DNA of 64,000 nt from positions 27,545,538 to 27,609,537 of the forward strand of contig OX467091.1 of NCBI GenBank assembly GCA_950106755.1, written 5' to 3'. The position numbers were made by a program, and so were the translations under genes. The notes beneath the pieces were generated by a model. It was not told the origin of the DNA. It was given only the letters and a program-made list of their open reading frames with translations, and made no database searches. The DNA is from Climacium dendroides. Lineage: Eukaryota > Streptophyta > Bryopsida > Hypnales > Climaciaceae. Positions within the stretch are counted from its first letter, which is position 1, and each line of letters starts with the position of its first letter. Of the stretch, positions 36,639 to 47,500 are shown one piece after another.

Positions 36639-37024
36639 TCACTTGATGTTTCCACACTTTGATGTACCCTTGAAGACGCACGATGAATTTCAGACGGCGC
36701 TGCACACGAGTCCTCTTGTGTTGAACGTGAAAAATCCCTTCCATTTGAGGCATTGCTTGCAACCCTCCCTATGTTTTCACCATCTACATTGTCAAGGGCC
36801 GATCTTCATGGAAATAACCCATTACAACCGGCAAAAAGAGTTCGAATTGACGAAGTCAATTTTGGACATATGCTTACCCCCCTATCGCGAACACCGTCTT
36901 TGCCTTCATATCCAAGGTGGCTCAACATGCAACACTTCCGATTTGCAAACACCAAGTCACATGCCTTGCACTGCACTTTACCGCTTGATGGAACAACATA
37001 CCAACCGGAAAAATCCTTACTCAT

Positions 37025-37340
37025 TGTGCAAAGCTTCGTTCAAGTTCACGTTCAAGTCTTAGTTCAAGTTCCAATCTTGTCTTCAGTTCCAAATGTTTAG
37101 GTTCAAATCATCATGTCACATGTATCAAATATAGTCTGTAAGCAAAGCCTTGGAAACCAAAGCCTCCCTGTCCACTGAACTATGCATTACCAAGCAAGGG
37201 ACACAAACATTGCAGCTCCTAGCCCTTGGAAATCTTAGTATTCAGTTTCTCAGAAGTGCTTATAAATGCCTTCTTCCTTGCTCTTATACTCCTAACTTGT
37301 TGAATATTCTATGCCTTAGAAGTAACCATTGCCAACGGTC
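37025..37340. other. non-coding 5' side of the hAT gene
   Basis: No gene is visible. This should hold the hAT promoter and right end, but I could not identify a terminal inverted repeat. Confidence 0.4.
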
Positions 37341-37344
37341 ATAA

Positions 37345-37490
37345 AACCCGGCGGACGGGGTGGGCGGACGGGGCGGACGGGGTGGGCGGACGGGGCGGAC
37401 GGGCAGCTGGACGGGTCGGACGGACGGTCGGGTGGGTCGGACGGACGGTCGGACAAGTCAGACGGGCGGTCGGGCGGACAGGGCGGTTTT
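37345..37490. repeat. GC-rich array (GGCGGACGGGG units)
   Basis: Units GGCGGACGGGGTGGGC, GGACGGTCGGGTGGGTC and similar repeat for about 145 bp, ending GGCGGTTTTAGCCTTTTAGGG. It resembles the arrays at 28.6 and 41.8 kb. Its left edge is inverted relative to the right edge of the 41.8 kb array (GGCGGACGGGGCGG on opposite strands), so the two may be the ends of one element. Confidence 0.75.
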
Positions 37491-37936
37491 AGCCTTTTAG
37501 GGTGGTCAATTTTACTTAGTTACTTCTTTACTTCGAACTTTTGGGCTCTTGGTTCAGTTGGTTGCATTCCATCCTAGGGATAACTAGATTACGAAAGTAG
37601 TAGAAAACAAGTGTTAAGTACTACAACAAAATACTCAATCAAAGACACAATTCACTAAAAATTGGACATAACATGTACATTTCAATAAAACTTAGTCCAA
37701 GAAAATGATTTTTATGATAAAAATATTATATATATATATATATATTCAAAAAAACAAATAATTACTTGCAACATGTTTTTCTTCACTACATGTATATGCA
37801 ATACAAAAAAGTCATGATGGACATGGTGGGCCACGTACAATACTACTAGTCATAAAAAAAAATGAAGCCCACACTACATAATTATATCCTGAGTGCCATT
37901 AAAATACGACTACATAGGAAATTAAACATTTTACAA
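37491..37936. other. AT-rich DNA with a TA microsatellite
   Basis: A (TA)n run of about 20 bp lies at 37724-37745. No gene is visible. Confidence 0.6.
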
Positions 37937-40900
37937 TTACTTCAACACACTATTATCTTCTTCGACATCACGAGATGTCCCCTTCCTCGCCATGAGTCTT
38001 CTACTTGTTCGACGAGGCACCGGTTGCAGACTATTTCCTTGGCTGCTATCTCCGCGGCAAGCTTGTACCTGCATGTCAACCCTCTCAAATTGTCGTTTGG
38101 TTTCCGGAGAGTGGTCATCCTCCTCTTCAATCTTCCATTTATTCTTCTTCTTCAGAGACAACTCCATTTCGTGGGCCCTCAAAGCCCTCACAGCACAATC
38201 TATGTTATCCATCAACTGTTTTATCAATTCATCCTCGCTTTTCATCATCCAAGCTTGTTCGCCTCCCTCTCCTAAATACTTCCTTCACTTGGTTATAATG
38301 TCCTTCATGTTCATGTCAAATGCCCTTGCAACGTCTTCCATCTTATGCTTTCTAGATGATTTACCGTTTAGGTCCACTACAGAACGAACTCTTGCTACTT
38401 CTTCCAACTTCGACAAAATGAGGGCCCGCCCTATCAAATCCGTATTGTATCCCTCACATTACTTTATGACCTTTGGATCACGCTCAACCTCTACTAAGAG
38501 GTCATTTGGACCCTCTCTCCTCCATTCTTTCTCGGGAATTCGAAAGAACTTTTGGTGTTGTGTGCTCCAATGTCCGCCCATGCTGCGACAGAACAACTCT
38601 CGAGCCTCGCTGTTCTTAATCTCAAAGGCATGCAACTCAACCTCCACGTCAGACGTCATCCAAAAGAATTTATCTTTGGTGGGAAATGGGCCATCGCATA
38701 GCTCATATATTTGTGATCGAGCATCCCACTTCATTGGTTTCCCCCAATGCAAATAGTTTTGAAATTTGTATGGCTCTTGGTCAAGTGGAAGGTTCCATCG
38801 ATTGTATTCGTGCCCCATAGGCATACGGTACAAAATCCCTAGCATTTCATACAACCTTGGACTCAAAGGAATACGGCACTCGAGACAACGGCGTTGAAAT
38901 TCCGCCGATCTTTGAATGCAAAACACATGGAATGTATGGCGACACTGTCCCAATGCTATAGCTCCTTCGGGCCCAAAACAACCTTGGCAAAGAAAACAAT
39001 GACCCTCCAAGATGGGAGTATTTGGAAAACTTCCCGGCACAAGCTCCTTCTCATGTTGTTGGAAGTGAGCTGACAACGTGCCATAAGGGACCCATCCTTC
39101 CTCTGCTTCCAAAGTCCAATCAATGTTCTCCGTATCATAGGTCTTTCCGTGGTTTAGCCGCTCATACATCCTATCCATGTTCCTCCAAACCGTAAGTTTT
39201 AAATCAGGGTCCTTTCTTTCCTCCTCCAACTTCTCCACAAAACGCTCATAAGAACTCTTGACATTCTCGTATGCTGTGTCCGATTGCAATGCATACCTCA
39301 AGAGCCCGTTCATGAGTCCGGATGATACAGAGGAATGATCTTGTAGTTGCCACACCTACACCATCCACCGTAAATCCGCATTTTCCATTGGAAGGATTTC
39401 ACTTAGTACCCCTACTTCCATCATTCGTTTCATTGTTGATTCGGCCTCATTCTTTCCTCGAACTGCCAAGTCCAATTGATGCCTTAACTCTTCAACTTCC
39501 AGATTTTGTGACTACATGAAAGCATCTTCAAATGAGGGGAAAACTATGGATTTAGGATTCGGAATGCGTTGTCGGAGTTCTACGGTCCCATCCTCAGCTT
39601 TGCCCTCGTCAAGAGGAAGAGATAGTTGATCGCTCTCTTGTGTTGGTTCACTTGCCTCTAATAGCCATGTTCCGCTAGGCGATTGTTGACCTACCTCCTC
39701 GTTCTGTAATGTCTACAATGTTTTGTGATGCTCTTCTAACATCTCTTTGCATGTCTTCAACTCCAACACCAACTTCTCATTCATAGCCTTGAGATTCTCA
39801 TTCGTTCGCTTCAAAGTCTTGTTATCTTTCTTGACACTCTCATAATCATCACCCAAGGGCTTCAAGTTTGGGGTCGGCCTCCAATACAACGTGTTGTATT
39901 TGCTCTCCAATATCTCATACTTTGCCTTGAGGTCATCATGATCTTCTTTGGAGTAACACACCTCCTTCAACTCCAAATTCTGCTGTTCCAAAATTTTTTT
40001 ATGCTTAAGGTCTTCCAACTTCTCGTCTTATAGTTTGTCCACAAACTCGACAAACTTTCTGAAAGCCAAAGCACCATGAAGAACGGATGGTGTCATTTTC
40101 ATAAACGTATCAGTTATTTGCGCAAGAGCAGGCGTCAATACAGCCACAACTCTAGCTGTACATGATAGAGAATACGCCGTTCTAAATATCTCGCCAAATC
40201 CTGATGTTGAATTGCCTGAAGTGGAGCTGCGTCCTTCATTTGTAGTGCCACCTTCATTAGGATTTCCTCCTACATGCTCAGGGCCACCTTCGTTTATAGT
40301 GCTCCCTTCATTTCCGCCATTTGTTACTTCTCTCTGAATTTCAAATTGATTCCATCGAAGGGAACACTGCAACAAGTTCTCCATCTCTTCTAGTGGAGGC
40401 ATCTTTTGTAGAGTCTTGAGATCCTCTGGGCTCAACAAAGCTAGCAACAGATGATCTTGGATAATCGGGGTCTCTTCGTCGTTGTTCACAGCAGCCTCAT
40501 CCCGAGAGTCCATCCTTACATCTGTCGGTTGAGTTGGATGCTCTTCATTTTGGTTTGGTGAAGTCCGAATTGCATTTTCAAGTCTAGACAGTAGGCTTGG
40601 TTTTTTCCTTGATTTAGGAGACGGAGGGACATAGAACATGATGTCTTGTGCTGTGTCTGCTAAAAACCGGTCAATACAAGCGTGAGCCTCTTTCACGTCT
40701 TGAAGGTCTTTTCTATCTTCAATGTCTTTTATAGGATCCTCTTCTTGGTGCTTTTGTGACATTGATGTAGATCCATGTTCTGTTGGCCGAGGGAGCTTCA
40801 TTGCAACGTTGCTTTTTGGCACCCCTTCTAACACGTTTTGTGTAGGGTTCAAATCCGTCGGTGGAGTCAAAAACACCTCTCCCTCCACACCGTCCACAAG

Positions 40901-41542
40901 ACAAGTGCTTCCTTTTGTGGGGTCCCCCATACAAGCCGGTTCTACCGCCATTTTCTTTCCATTCAGCACTTCCGTACGACGCACTTGGATTTCAAGAGGG
41001 ATCTGAATTGATTCCACAACGTCCTCTAATGCTTTCTTTTTTTCACTTGCTTTAGGAAGTTGCGCCTTTGGAACAAACATATCAGGGATATGTTTCTGAC
41101 GTCTACCAATCGCAAGTGGCAATGTCGCTACCGTAGGATACGTACTCCAATCCACCTGACGACCCAGTATGAGTTCAGCGTAAACCATGCCTGCCAAGCT
41201 ATAGTTAATTTTGCCCTTCCTCATAGCCTTTTCCGGAAATAAGGCCTTCCACACCTCCATCGAACGGTGCACAAAATGATCATTGAGGCAATTCAATGGT
41301 TTAAAACAATATTCACGGGTGTGAAGAGGGTAACACTCTCGAGGCCACAACTTCCCAATGTGATACATTTTCACGTATTTGCGGCACAATTTAGAGGTCC
41401 AATACTCCACATCCTCTTACTCCCAACCCGTCTCAGCCTTGATGTTGACGTCATCCAAAATGTCAAACCGTAGCTCATGACCAACGCCCTTCGGCTTTGA
41501 CTTCTTCTTGCCTTCAGTTGCAGCACTACTTGCCCCCGCCAT
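37937..41542 (-). pseudogene. unrecognised element gene with a RING-type zinc finger
   Basis: A single minus-strand frame runs 3.6 kb from ATG (41542) to TAA (37937) without any frameshift, but with in-frame stops at 41417 (TAA), 40028 (TAA), 39713 (TAG), 39512 (TAG), 39356 (TAG), 38459 (TAA) and 38285 (TGA). Visible parts: an N-terminal region with MEVWKALFPEK and LILGRQVDWSTY, similar in style to plant transposon accessory proteins; a low-complexity Gly/Asn/Glu stretch; a coiled coil (39.7-40.0 kb); and a RING-like finger with CFLCQGCFG, CRHTFHVFC and CLECRIPL (38.9-39.0 kb). The spacing C-x2-C ... C-x-H-x3-H-x2-C ... C-x2-C fits RING. GC-rich arrays flank it on both sides. Role unknown. 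Confidence 0.55.
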
Positions 41543-41820
41543 GACTGCTTGAGTGTCGAGTACTCACTTGCAATTTTAGAATGGAAATTTCCAATATATA
41601 ATCCCCGTTCTCTCAAAATATATAATGTGCTTCACTGTCTCCAAACGTATGTAAGTAACCAAGGACCAAAATCCAATGTAGTATGATCAAAATATGACCC
41701 CCACTCTTCACCACATAGGAGCAACTAGCGCGTGAAGCAATAGTAGCACATCCGACATGGCAGTGATTCCCAAATGGAAGAGTGAAAGTGAGGAAATGTG
41801 TGTTGGCCATCCACCAATAT

Positions 41821-42090
41821 ACCCGTCCGCTCCCGGACCTAAAAGAGGCCCGGGATCGGACCTGTCCCAAACCACGTGGACATGGCTCGAGCCGGCGGAC
41901 GGGCGGACGGAGCTGCCCCGTTCGCCGCCGAAGCAGCCGGCCGGCCCGGGCGTCGAAGTCCGCCCGGCGGACGAGCGGACGAAGTTGCCCCATCCGCCGC
42001 CGAAGCGGACGGCCGTCCCGGTCGTCCAGGTCCGCTCGACGGACGACCCGACTGCATCCGACCGCCCCGTCCGCCTAGCCCGTCGCCTAG
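41821..42090. repeat. GC-rich array with a 72 bp tandem duplication
   Basis: Two adjacent units of about 72 bp begin CGGCGGACGGGCGGACGGAG and CGGCGGACGAGCGGACGAAG and share GCCGCCGAAGC. The right edge reads GACCGCCCCGTCCGCCTAG, the inverse of the 37345 array edge. Several overlapping open frames on both strands are artefacts of composition. Confidence 0.75.
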
Positions 42091-42960
42091 TATTTCGAGG
42101 TGTCCAAATTTTTTCCAATTTGGCATGAGACCTAGGATTCTTTATGTCCGCCTTTACTTACTGTCAGATTTTTTGGGTCAATTAAAGTTTCAGCATCCTA
42201 TGCTTTTGTCATTAATCCAGAAAATCAGAAATAGACAAGTTATAATCAGATTTTAAATAATCATTTAGAGTTCTTTGAAGTTTACAATGAGACCCTAAAC
42301 CCTAGAACCCTAGAACCCTCAACTCTTAGTCTCCTACATTTCAGATTACGCCATTGTTTTGAGCAAATTGTAAATTTGTAATATTCATTTGAAATTGTAT
42401 GCATACAAATTTTAACTAGACATAAAGGATATTATTTTTTTATTTATTTTTTCATCATGTGGGATATTTCAAAGGGAAAGAAAAAAACAAGAACATGATC
42501 AATATTAGTGATGAAGTGAAACGTTATAATTTACAATTGATCGAATTGAGATGGTGCTATAATCACAACAATTACTTGAAGGGGTTTGGTTTTGGTTTTG
42601 AACCTCATGGACAATTTCCATTGACTTCAAGGTGTTTTGTACATATGGACTTATGGAGAAGCCAAAAATGTATATAACTTATGCATGTCACACACTTCAA
42701 CGCCATGTTTGTACTGTATTTTGTAATGCCTTTTTTTGATTAGGATTGTTTTAAAAGTAAGGGTATACAAAGAGTGTAAGACTTCACAACATTTCTGGAA
42801 TTAGTAGAATTGTAAAACCCTGTCGTAATGAGAAAAGCATTATAATCTTCTAATCCATAAAAGATATGTTTTTGTGTGTGCTTTTTTTCTTTTTTTTGCA
42901 ACGTGAAGCAATAAAACGTTTTTAGTTTCTATTTGTATAAGTTCTTCTTTTATCTAAGGC
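42091..42960. other. AT-rich DNA with a telomere-like word cluster
   Basis: ACCCTAAACCCTAGAACCCTAGAACCC lies at about 42291-42318, a short interstitial telomere-like stretch. No supported gene. Confidence 0.5.
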
Positions 42961-43077
42961 TGGGTTTATACTGTGCCTAAGGCCGGATGGAAGTCCGGCC
43001 GGATTTGCCTTCGATCCGTTCTTCAATCCGGCCCCAGTTTTTTCCATCCGGCCATACTTAATCTAAACCCCTTGGAC
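42961..43077. mobile_element. small foldback (MITE-like) element
   Basis: The left arm GGGTTTATACTG...GGCCGGATGG is imperfectly inverted at the right (CCATCCGGCC...TCTAAACCCC). An inner GTCCGGCCGGA palindrome adds to the fold. No coding capacity. Target duplications are not clear. Confidence 0.45.
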
Positions 43078-44542
43078 CGGATTCTAGGGCCGGATTTTCA
43101 ATTCATGTGCTCTTCAATTTTCTCAAGGCTCAATTAAAAAACGTCAATAAAAATATGCATGTTTATCTTTTATTTCTTTTTTAATTAAAAACAAAGATTT
43201 TTTTATTTTTTTCATTTTTCATTTTGTTTCTATATATTTTATTTTTAAAATACAAAAAGAAAGTTTATTTATTTATTACTTAAAAATAAAAAATAAAATT
43301 TAATATTTTCGTTTTTCTCTTATATAGAATATGCATTTGTAATCAACATGTTTAATGCTAAAACATAGGTACTTTATTGTAGTCACTTAGATGATTTTCC
43401 TTTAAAATTAAATAAAGTAAATCCATAAGGGAGTTGCTCTAAGAACGCTCGTGCTCTAAGAGTAGGGTTGCCAGCGTGCGAGCGTGCGAGCGTGAGCATA
43501 TGAGCGTGTGAGCAGGAACAAATAAACATGAATTACCTATGACCATGGATTCATAAAATGATTGAATCACCTATGACCGTGGTTCTTTAGAGGGTCGTGG
43601 CTGTATATTTTTTGGTATTTGTTGTAACCCTAATAATGGTGTAGGTTTAGGTTTATGGTGTAGGTTTAGGGATATATAAAGATTTGTTTGCTATCTATGT
43701 AGTGATGGTAATCAGTCTTCTGCAAGCTTTATTTCTGGTTAAACCACAATTTATGTCACTGAAGCTTTGGTGTACTTGTATTGTATTTCACACTGTCTTT
43801 TTCAACAAAAATCATTTCTGTGCAATTGTTTTTTCGTTGAGGCTTCTATATTTTTTAATGGAAGTGTTGGAGTAGTTGCCATTTATTTTAAATCTATATT
43901 TTTCTTTAAAAGTTTTGGTATAGTTTCTATTTTGGTAGACACCCTAGTATATAAGCTGTAGGGAGTCTGGATAGTTGTAATGTTCTTTGACATCTTTTTT
44001 TGGAAGCCCACATTTATAGTTTCAATTTTAATATGACATCCTATTCTTGATCATTCAAAATCTACAGTACTTGTGTTTTTTTGACACCTTATATTTTGGA
44101 GAATAAGTCGTGTGCAATTGCAATTTTTTTTAAATACACTACAAAAACTTTCGATTACTTGTAATGTTATTGGACACCCTATATGGCTACAAAATGTTTA
44201 AATTAATCACATTCATGTAGTTGGAATGTTTTTTTAAACCCAATATTCTGTAGTTTTGAAATCTTTTCAAACCATGGTCATTGTGAATGTTTATTTCTCT
44301 TATAGGCTGTGTCTCTTTCATTGAGACACTTGAAATGATGAACTACTATGTATTCCCTTGTATTGTCATTCAAAAGTGTCAAATGTAAGACACTAAGGTT
44401 AGAATTAATTTGAATGCACGACTGCATATTGTAGAGCAAAAACGGTGATATACACACATATAACCATACAACACACAAATCCAATCATAATCAAAATCAA
44501 CACATATTGTTTAGACTCATAAGATACGTCAATCTTATGAGT
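43078..44542. other. AT-rich DNA without a supported gene
   Basis: A short GCGTGCGA/GCGTGTGA repeat lies at 43470-43515, and a GGTGTAGGTTTAGG repeat at 43638-43672. No gene is seen. The end of this stretch is the 3' flank of the ParB/methyltransferase-like gene. Confidence 0.5.
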
Positions 44543-47500
44543 CTAAGTGACAGTCGATTCTACTGCAGAATCCCTGTCACTAGAAGAATCCGAAGTTTCT
44601 TCACCCTCTGAGGCCGATCCATCTATAAATTGCAAGACATTTAGCGCGTACAAAGGCTTTCGGCGTTTGGGTTCTGCAGTCCCAAACTCTGCAAATGCTG
44701 ATGCTAACTGCGATGCATAAACTGGTAAGTCAAATGACTTCTTAGGACTAAGGAGAAGCCTTCGCCTTCTCTTAATTGCATCATCTGCCATCAATCTCAG
44801 ACTGCTGCACATGAAAATGATTCACAATTAGATCATGACATCTTACATGTACTTAAGAAACATTAGAATTTGAGGACTAAAGAAAACTTACTTACTAGGT
44901 CTATCACGACGAGGGAACTTCCGAGGTACAATTGTCATTGAATCTAGATCTTGTGACACTTGAACGTCAGCAACTTCGCTCATTCCAATTGGGGCAACAG
45001 GACTTATAGGAGTAATAGTCCTCTTCATAGGTTCAAGGAGATATTTGAAAATGTTCTCGTCTTTCTCCAACGCTAGAATATGGCGCCCTGTTCTACAACA
45101 GGCCTTGATGGAGGCACCTGTGAAAACCAAAAGAAATTTCATTCAATAAGTGTTTAGGGTTGGTGTTGCATTTGAAGACTATATACAAACTTCATTTGAA
45201 TTTCATACTTACCCGTTGACGCTGTGCAATCAAGAACAATGTCTCCCTCGTCAATGGTACCGTCAATGAGAAATGCCAATAGTCGAGCATCCTTTTCTCG
45301 AGCCCCACGCCACGGTTTTCCATTGATTTTATTCACCGATAGGGAATCTACTGTCGTATAGTTCATAAGCACGTCATCTTGTTTAAGGTCCACTTTGGCT
45401 TGCTCCATTGCCTTTGATCGCTTGAAGCAGAACTTTGATTTCCCTCTAGGACCAAGGTCTTTCACGAGAATGGTGATACCAAACTTCAAGGTCTACTAGT
45501 ACAAAATCACAACTCACATTAAAAAAATGAATTAAAACTCAACCACGATAATGTTCCAAAAACTGTAAGGGATTTGGAAAATATTACCGTGCTCTTTTTG
45601 TCCACGACCGATATTAGATGCACTCGATTCATACATACCCACTCCTTCTTCACAACTATTTTTCGAAATTCTGTACATAATCCCGCAATGGTGCTCTTTG
45701 CATCCACACTCCACGAATGGAAAACCACAATTGCACCATGGTCTTGCAAATGCTTCTCTGCAAATGCAAATGCCTGGAATATCATATTGTAATGGGGGTC
45801 TGAGTTCCACGCCGGTATAATATCTGCTGTCAATGAACACCCCGGCACCGGCAAATTCTCTTGGCAGTCAAAGACCATCAAGTCAAATCCGGGAAATTTG
45901 TTTACCTTCCCATCGTATTCCCTGTCTTTCTCTACCACCACCTACAATAGGAAATTTGGTACCAATTAGTAGTTTCTAAGATGGAATTCTCATTCTGGAC
46001 TTCTAAATGATCTCGTAAAGAACAAAAACAAGAAATCCTTACCTTTTGTAGGAAATCAATAACCTCAGTGTAGCAATTCGGCCCAGGTTTTAGTTCATTT
46101 TTCATGATGTCTTCGATGGAGACATTCAGGATTAACTCCTCCAACGTTACCTCTTCGTCATCTGAAATGTGAACCAGTTGAGTCCCTTGGGTGACCATAT
46201 CTTCATTGAAGTCTGGTAGGACTGCCTTCCTCTTCATTCCGCTTTGACTTCTTCCTACCATCTCAGAGCTCTGGTCCACCGTTGATGATGTAGGAATAAC
46301 GGGTCCACCTTCGTCTTTCTTCATCCCTTTTGCCTTAGCCTTTTCTTCCTTCTCTTTTTCCTTCTCCTTTTCCTTCTCTGCCAACTTTGCCAAACGCTCT
46401 AACTCCTTCTTCTGTTTGTTCTCCAATGCAACTTTAAGCTTTGCTGCCTTCTTCCTGTCACTAGACTCCCTCTTCGAAATGGCCCTCCGTTTCTGGACAT
46501 CGGTCATCCCTACGAACTCATCCACTTCCAAATCAATGGCACCAATACCCTCCAATGAGTTCTGGAGTTGTGATTCCGATGGATGTGTGTACGAAATTGG
46601 GCAGTTAAGGTACCATCCACCACCACCAAGATGGGCCGTTGTATACGTCCTCAGTTGCATGGAAGTGTACATGCAACTCGGGGAAGTACGGTCTAAAAAA
46701 TTCGATAGGAATGTAGGAAAGTCTTTCTTCTCAATTGCACCTTTGCCCAGCAACTCAAACTTGAAGTATCTGTAGTTCCATTGTACAATGCAAAAAAGAA
46801 AAATCAAAACACATCACAATATTGTTTAAACAGATTGCAAGATTTCATTTATACTAAGAAATGCTTCAAATACACTTCATTAATTTATTTGCAATTTAAA
46901 AAACAAACCTTCATCAACAAACAAGACCAAAGGGAGCAAGAACTCTGTCCACAAACTTTGAATCATGTCATACAATTTTTCAACTCACACTATAAACCTC
47001 TTCAATTGTGCCCATAGTCCCCTTCGTTTTATAAGTATTCTTGCACGTCTACATTTTGGACATACAATGAGATATTCTTCACTTCATTGTATGAAGTACA
47101 AAATAAATACAATGAACACTTAAGATTACTTAACACTTACCGAAAAAGAACTCTTTGCACCGCTTGCTTGGACCCTTCATAAGCCTCAAAGTTGTCATTC
47201 TTCTTGAAATAATTTGCTCCTCTCAAGTGTGGTAAGAACCCTTGATCCCAAATCTTCTTTCTCCAACCTTCTAGGTAGTCCACCAAGGTATCTGGTTGCT
47301 CTGGTACGTCCATGTTCACAGCGATATTGTCACCCTTCACAATACTGTCGAATTCCTTTACGGCTGCATCTTCAATCTAAGAGACAAAGGTCTTGTAAGC
47401 TATGTCCAAAATATACAATGCAATGCAATTACTCCATGCACCTACACTTCAATTTTGTAATAAGTAAAAAGTTCAAAGATTACAATACATGTATAAAACT

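Larger units (their letters stand above)
29353..37024 (-). pseudogene. hAT transposase (BED finger, DUF659, dimerisation domain), split by an LTR
   Basis: Order on the minus strand: a BED-type zinc finger with VQCKACDLVFANRKC and MLSHLGY (36.8-37.0 kb); the nested LTR; FEQADRRNLNALWANFFYSA; DUF659 with TLSIDGWSSVINRPLV and VQITTDNAPVN (31.8-32.1 kb), which supply catalytic Asp residues; CVVHALNLLLKDWGKEAW; the C-terminal dimerisation part PVSSSLCERNWSSYSFIHNK (30.9 kb); then an acidic tail. From 37024 to 29636 the frame is constant once the LTR plus target duplication (4287 bp, divisible by three) is set aside. It is broken by in-frame stops (TGA, TAA and others) and by a frameshift at an 11-base G run (29640-29650). 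The element is not autonomous now. Confidence 0.88.
28575..37340 (-). mobile_element. hAT transposon with a nested solo LTR (ends uncertain)
   Basis: The transposase gene fills 29353-37024 on the minus strand, interrupted by the solo LTR at 32357-36638. The left end is placed at CAGGGTTGTCG (28575) because gypsy gag sequence stops there. The 8 bp before it (TTTTCATC) would be the target duplication, but I found no matching copy on the right, so the right end is open. The GC-rich array inside the left end may serve as subterminal repeats. Confidence 0.55.

Noticed and set aside
21665..41542. Nuclear stop-codon reassignment (TAG/TAA as Gln, as in some green algae)
   Set aside because: RPL9 and the 1205-codon gene contain no internal TAG, TAA or TGA and end at ordinary stops, and TGA also occurs among the internal stops of the elements. 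Decay of methylated cytosine explains the pattern better.
41613..42256. Five overlapping open frames on both strands
   Set aside because: The stretch is a GC-rich tandem array; frames open on both strands are a composition effect.
42291..42318. Telomere or chromosome end
   Set aside because: Only a few degenerate CCCTAAA/CCCTAGA units are present; this is a short interstitial stretch.
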